Below, one piece after another: positions 5,445-5,874 of a stretch of 5,874 nucleotides of DNA (position 1 is its first letter; each line of letters starts with the position of its first letter). The notes under the pieces were generated by a model that was not told the origin of the DNA, did not search any database, and worked only from the letters and a program-made list of their open reading frames with translations. The stretch spans positions 1 to 5,874 of the forward strand of contig JAKBFR010000136.1 in NCBI GenBank assembly GCA_021837545.1, given 5' to 3'. This DNA is from Bacillota bacterium. GTDB taxonomy: Bacteria; Bacillota_A; Clostridia; Clostridiales; Clostridiaceae. The position numbers and the translations under genes were made by a program.

Positions 5445-5521
5445 TGGTGGACCTTCAGGGACTCGAACCCTAGACCTACCGGTTATGAGCCGGTTGCTCT
5501 AACCAACTGAGCTAAAGATCC
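5445..5521 (-). tRNA. tRNA with CAU anticodon, probably tRNA-Ile2 (annotated tRNA-Met by anticodon)
   Basis: This is a complete 77-base cloverleaf with encoded CCA. The acceptor GGATCTT pairs with AAGGTCC, the D arm is GCTCAGTTGGTTAGAGC, and the anticodon stem ACCGG/CCGGT encloses the loop CTCATAA. The three-GC-pair stem and CCA-start features of initiator tRNA are not met, because the first pair is a normal G-C. The loop CTCATAA and the TTTAGCTCAGTTGGTTAGAGCA body match the AUA-reading tRNA-Ile2 of Bacillus and E. coli, whose C34 is changed to lysidine by TilS. The elongator tRNA-Met of Bacillus has a TTCATAC loop. Automatic annotation by anticodon would call it Met. The gene itself is certain; the amino acid is inferred. 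Confidence 0.93.
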
Positions 5522-5568
5522 GTTAGCTAATAATCTTTAACTAAAAAATCTTGTATTCTACAAGAATA

Positions 5569-5684
5569 CCTCGCAACGTCCTACTCTGCCACACAGTCAC
5601 CCGTGCAGTACCATCGGCGCTATAGACCTTAACTGTCCTGTTCGGAATGGGAAGGAGTGTTACCTCTATGCCATCATCACGAGA
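5569..5684 (-). rRNA. rrf: 5S ribosomal RNA
   Basis: This is the full 5S rRNA of the large ribosomal subunit, about 116 bases. The minus strand has the conserved core CCCATTCCGAACAGGACAG followed by GTTAAG, then CGCCGATGGTACTGC and the 3' half of the terminal helix. The ends are set by pairing of TCTCG at the 5' end with CGAGG at the 3' end and may be off by a base or two. It lies about 70 bases after the 23S 3' end and 47 bases before the CAU tRNA, in the same transcript. Confidence 0.95.
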
Positions 5685-5686
5685 TT

Positions 5687-5710
5687 TTTTGAAAGAATAT
5701 TCTTTCAAAA
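5687..5710. repeat. 24-bp perfect palindrome in the 23S-5S spacer
   Basis: GAAAGAATATTCTTTC (5691-5706) is a perfect palindrome extended by TTTT and AAAA on either side. It sits three bases before the 5' end of 5S rRNA. In the transcript it could form a stem that marks the processing site between 23S and 5S, though a perfect palindrome without a loop must open a few central bases. Confidence 0.6.
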
Positions 5711-5753
5711 TTGCATATAGTTATTAATGTATTTTTTACAACTTGATTATATA

Positions 5754-5874
5754 TTGGTCAAGCCCTCGACCTATTAGTATCAGTCAGCTAAATATGTTAC
5801 CATACTTACACCTCTGACCTATCAACCTTGTAGTCTTCAAGGGGTCTTACTAGCTTACGCTATGGGAAATCTAA
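5754..5874 (-). rRNA. rrl: 23S ribosomal RNA, 3' end only
   Basis: The last roughly 120 bases of 23S rRNA are present; the rest lies beyond the window. The minus strand shows the conserved terminal sequences AAGACCCCTTGAAGACTAC, AGGTTGATAGG, GGTGTAAG, AGCTGACTGATACTAATAGG and TCGAGGGCTTGACC. The mature 3' end, which pairs with the 23S 5' end in helix 1, is placed at the GACCAA near 5754 and may differ by a few bases. The gene is transcribed toward 5S rRNA and the two tRNAs. Confidence 0.96.

Noticed and set aside
1..5874. Novel defence, mobile or toxin-antitoxin system
   Set aside because: No transposase, integrase, repeat array, paired small ORFs or nuclease-like motifs were found on either strand; the content is housekeeping genes plus decayed spacer.

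Overview
The window is very AT-rich DNA from a low-GC Firmicute. Clostridium sensu stricto (the C. beijerinckii / C. butyricum type) is the best guess, from codon use, strong AGGAGG-type ribosome binding sites, the gene types and the rRNA/tRNA sequences. No species can be fixed from the sequence alone. Every well-supported gene lies on the minus strand, so transcription runs from high to low coordinates.

Reading in the direction of transcription: the window opens inside the 3' end of a 23S rRNA gene, then a 5S rRNA, a CAU-anticodon tRNA (probably the AUA-reading tRNA-Ile2 rather than tRNA-Met), a tRNA-Ala(UGC) and a strong intrinsic terminator. This is the distal end of an rrn operon. Next comes a separately promoted gene for a 145-residue protein with two zinc-ribbon cysteine sets and a C-terminal coiled coil, unidentified. 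Downstream of it lies a 28-codon remnant of a VanZ-family membrane protein, then an orphan extended -10 promoter followed within about 50 nt by a good intrinsic terminator.

From about 3,665 to 4,350 there is no intact gene. It holds a degenerate plus-strand membrane-protein-like reading frame broken by TGA, two perfect AT-rich hairpins, an orphan Shine-Dalgarno sequence and a structured leader with GGTGA repeats just before the largest gene. That gene encodes a 693-residue EF-G-like translational GTPase of the paralogous class in which the catalytic His of the G3 motif is Tyr (DIPGY). It ends in a 16-bp bidirectional terminator.

A gap of about 340 nt with several dyads follows, then an 83-residue protein of unknown function, then the 5' part (296 codons) of an ROK-family glucokinase whose last roughly 20 codons lie outside the window.

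These are housekeeping genes: rRNA/tRNA supply, a translation-factor paralogue and glycolytic entry of glucose, separated by decayed intergenic sequence. I see no defence system, mobile element, CRISPR array or clear novel multi-gene system. The most interesting items are the fus-like leader, the orphan promoter/terminator pair, the VanZ relic and the identity of the CAU tRNA.
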